Source of the DNA: Alcaligenaceae bacterium SAGV5
Lineage (GTDB): Bacteria > Pseudomonadota > Gammaproteobacteria > Burkholderiales > Burkholderiaceae_B
Reading direction: 5' to 3'
Length of the DNA stretch: 64,000 bases
Assembly (NCBI GenBank): GCA_009360345.1
Contig: SPDP01000004.1
Location: 364,188 to 428,187 of the forward strand
The position numbers and the translations under genes were made by a program. Shown here one piece after another: positions 62,982 to 64,000 of the stretch; positions within the stretch are counted from its first letter, which is position 1; each line of letters begins with the position of its first letter. Below the pieces are notes generated by a model. The model was given only the letters and a program-made list of their open reading frames with translations. It was not told the origin of the DNA and did no database searches.

Positions 62982-64000
62982 ATGAAGGAAGCGACAGGAA
63001 CAGGACGTGCAGACAGGGCAGCCGGGCCGATAGGGTTCGTGGGGCTGGGCGCCATGGGGGCGCCCATGGCGCGCTGGCTGGTGTCCCGGGGCCATGATGT
63101 CATCGTCAGCGACTTGAACCACGGAGCGGTCGCCGACCTGGTGGGGCGTGGCGCCCGTACTGCTTCCACATTGAAGGGCCTGGCCAGCGAAGCCTCGACC
63201 GTCTTCACCTGCCTGCCATCATTGCGCGCCTTGCGGGAAGTCGCGCTGGGGGCGGAAGGATTGCAGCATGGAACCCGCATCTCCACGCTGGTGGATTTTT
63301 CCACGACGGGACCGGCGTTCGCCCTGGAGCTCGGGGCGGCATTGGCCGCCAGGAAGATCGATTTCCTGGATGCTCCCATAACGGGGAATGTCGTCACTGC
63401 CGGCAATGGAACGCTGGGGATCATGTGTTCCGGGCCCTCGGCGGCATTCGAGAGGGCCCGGCCGGTCATGGCGGATCTGGCCAGCATCGCCCTGCTGCAC
63501 CTGGGGGAGCGGAACGGCCGAGCCCAGACATTGAAACTGCTGAACAACCTGCTTTCCGCGACAGGCATGGCGGTGGCCTGCGAAGCCATGATCCTCGGGA
63601 CCAAGGCCGGGCTGGACCCCGCGGCGATGCTCGAGGCGATCAACGCCAGCGACGCAAGCAGCAGTGCGACGCGCAACAAGTTCGCCAGGTCGGTGCTTAC
63701 CCGGAGCTTCGATTTCGGCGCCAGGATGGCCATTACGGCCAAGGATACGTCGCTGGCCGCGGGGGTCGTGGAGGAACTGGGCGTTCCGGCCTGGATCGCC
63801 AGGAGGGTGCAGCAGCTCTGGGGTTTCGCGGCATCCCAGGGGGGCGCCGAACGAGACGGAACCTCGCTGATCACCTATCTCGAGCCGTGGGCGGGCGTCG
63901 AAGCGTGCAGAACATCTACATCCGCAAGGTCGAACGCCGCGGCAACCACCTGTACAACATCGAGTTCTCCCATCTCGACGCCGTCAAGGATCCCGGCAAG
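62982..64000 (+). CDS. 3-hydroxyisobutyrate-dehydrogenase family NAD(P) oxidoreductase (frame open to window end)
   Basis: Starts at ATG 62982. N-terminal Rossmann motif GFVGLGAMGAPMARWLVSRG (residues 18-37), VDFSTTGPAFA, DAPITGNVVTAGNGTLGIM and the catalytic-Lys segment KLLNNLLSATGMAV; C-terminal all-helical domain with KAGLDPAAML. Family homology ends by about base 63,900 (residue about 306). Beyond that the same frame reads a Ser/Thr/Ala-rich tail with no stop, while another frame looks coding, so the true end is uncertain. It would oxidise a beta-hydroxy acid. Confidence 0.8.
   Translation, partial: MKEATGTGRADRAAGPIGFVGLGAMGAPMARWLVSRGHDVIVSDLNHGAVADLVGRGARTASTLKGLASEASTVFTCLPSLRALREVALGAEGLQHGTRISTLVDFSTTGPAFALELGAALAARKIDFLDAPITGNVVTAGNGTLGIMCSGPSAAFERARPVMADLASIALLHLGERNGRAQTLKLLNNLLSATGMAVACEAMILGTKAGLDPAAMLEAINASDASSSATRNKFARSVLTRSFDFGARMAITAKDTSLAAGVVEELGVPAWIARRVQQLWGFAASQGGAERDGTSLITYLEPWAGVEACRTSTSARSNAAATTCTTSSSPISTPSRIPA
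63905..64000 (+). CDS. possible next gene or shifted 3' end, cut by the window
   Basis: From GTG 63905 a second frame reads IYIRKVERRGNHLYNIEFS and continues to the last base without a stop. Of its 32 codons 29 end in G or C, as in real genes here. It is out of phase with the overlapping dehydrogenase frame. Either a new gene starts inside the end of the previous one, or a frameshift joins the two. The 32 residues give no family. Confidence 0.4.
   Translation, partial: MQNIYIRKVERRGNHLYNIEFSHLDAVKDPGK

Overview
The window is about 64 kb of GC-rich DNA (GC-dominated third codon positions) with dense operons, short overlaps (ATGA, TGATG, TAATG) and six Bug-type (TctC-like) periplasmic receptors. 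This combination suggests a betaproteobacterium of the Alcaligenaceae, most likely Bordetella or Achromobacter. The genus is inferred from gene content only. There is no rRNA, CRISPR array, transposase or integrase. Two tRNA genes are present, Arg-ACG and Ser-TGA.

Regions. (1) 1-8.8 kb: the end of a Tad/Flp pilus locus (TadA ATPase, TadB, TadC, TadD lipoprotein, a DUF3613 protein, a TadG-like protein), a sigma-54 activator and a DUF2968 coiled-coil protein. (2) 8.8-17.6 kb: divergent MFS exporter and LysR regulator, tRNA-Arg with a near-consensus promoter, two small unknown proteins, an orphan pair of multi-haem cytochromes c, and a divergent DUF72 / UvrD-like helicase pair with a LexA-box-like sequence between them. 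(3) 17.7-24.3 kb: a CoA-linked aromatic operon (monooxygenase/old-yellow-enzyme fusion, SDR, MarR regulator, crotonase, acyl-CoA dehydrogenase, RidA-like protein), probably for 2-aminobenzoyl-CoA or salicylyl-CoA. (4) 24.3-33.7 kb: a Bug receptor, a family-5 peptide-type ABC importer with unusually long parts, two GFA-fold proteins flanking tRNA-Ser, and hairpin-rich dispersed repeats. (5) 33.7-64 kb: a large catabolic island.

The island contains several divergent operons: five Bug receptors, two MmgE/PrpD proteins, two related FAD dehydrogenases, four SDRs, a malate/lactate-type dehydrogenase, a YciI protein, a cupin-like protein, a FadB-like hydratase/dehydrogenase, a thiolase with its DUF35 partner, an ADP-forming acyl-CoA synthetase, a beta-propeller lactonase, two crotonases, rubredoxin, a 2Fe-2S flavoreductase, a CapA-like phosphoesterase and a 3-hydroxyisobutyrate-dehydrogenase-like enzyme. 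Only one transcription factor is visible in it, an IclR-family protein.

The most notable observation is a 17-bp imperfect palindrome, roughly GTTTCAWTGWWYGGAAC, found in seven promoter regions of the island, including the one in front of the IclR gene. At three of these promoters it is followed at almost fixed distance (34-35 bp from its centre) by CTCATGATA with an extended -10 (TGA-TASCAT or TGA-TAAGAT). This points to a single IclR regulon that imports an unidentified carboxylate, activates it to a CoA ester and degrades it by lactone and beta-oxidation-type steps. The substrate cannot be read from the sequence. The last about 95 bases show a change of coding frame that the window end leaves unresolved.
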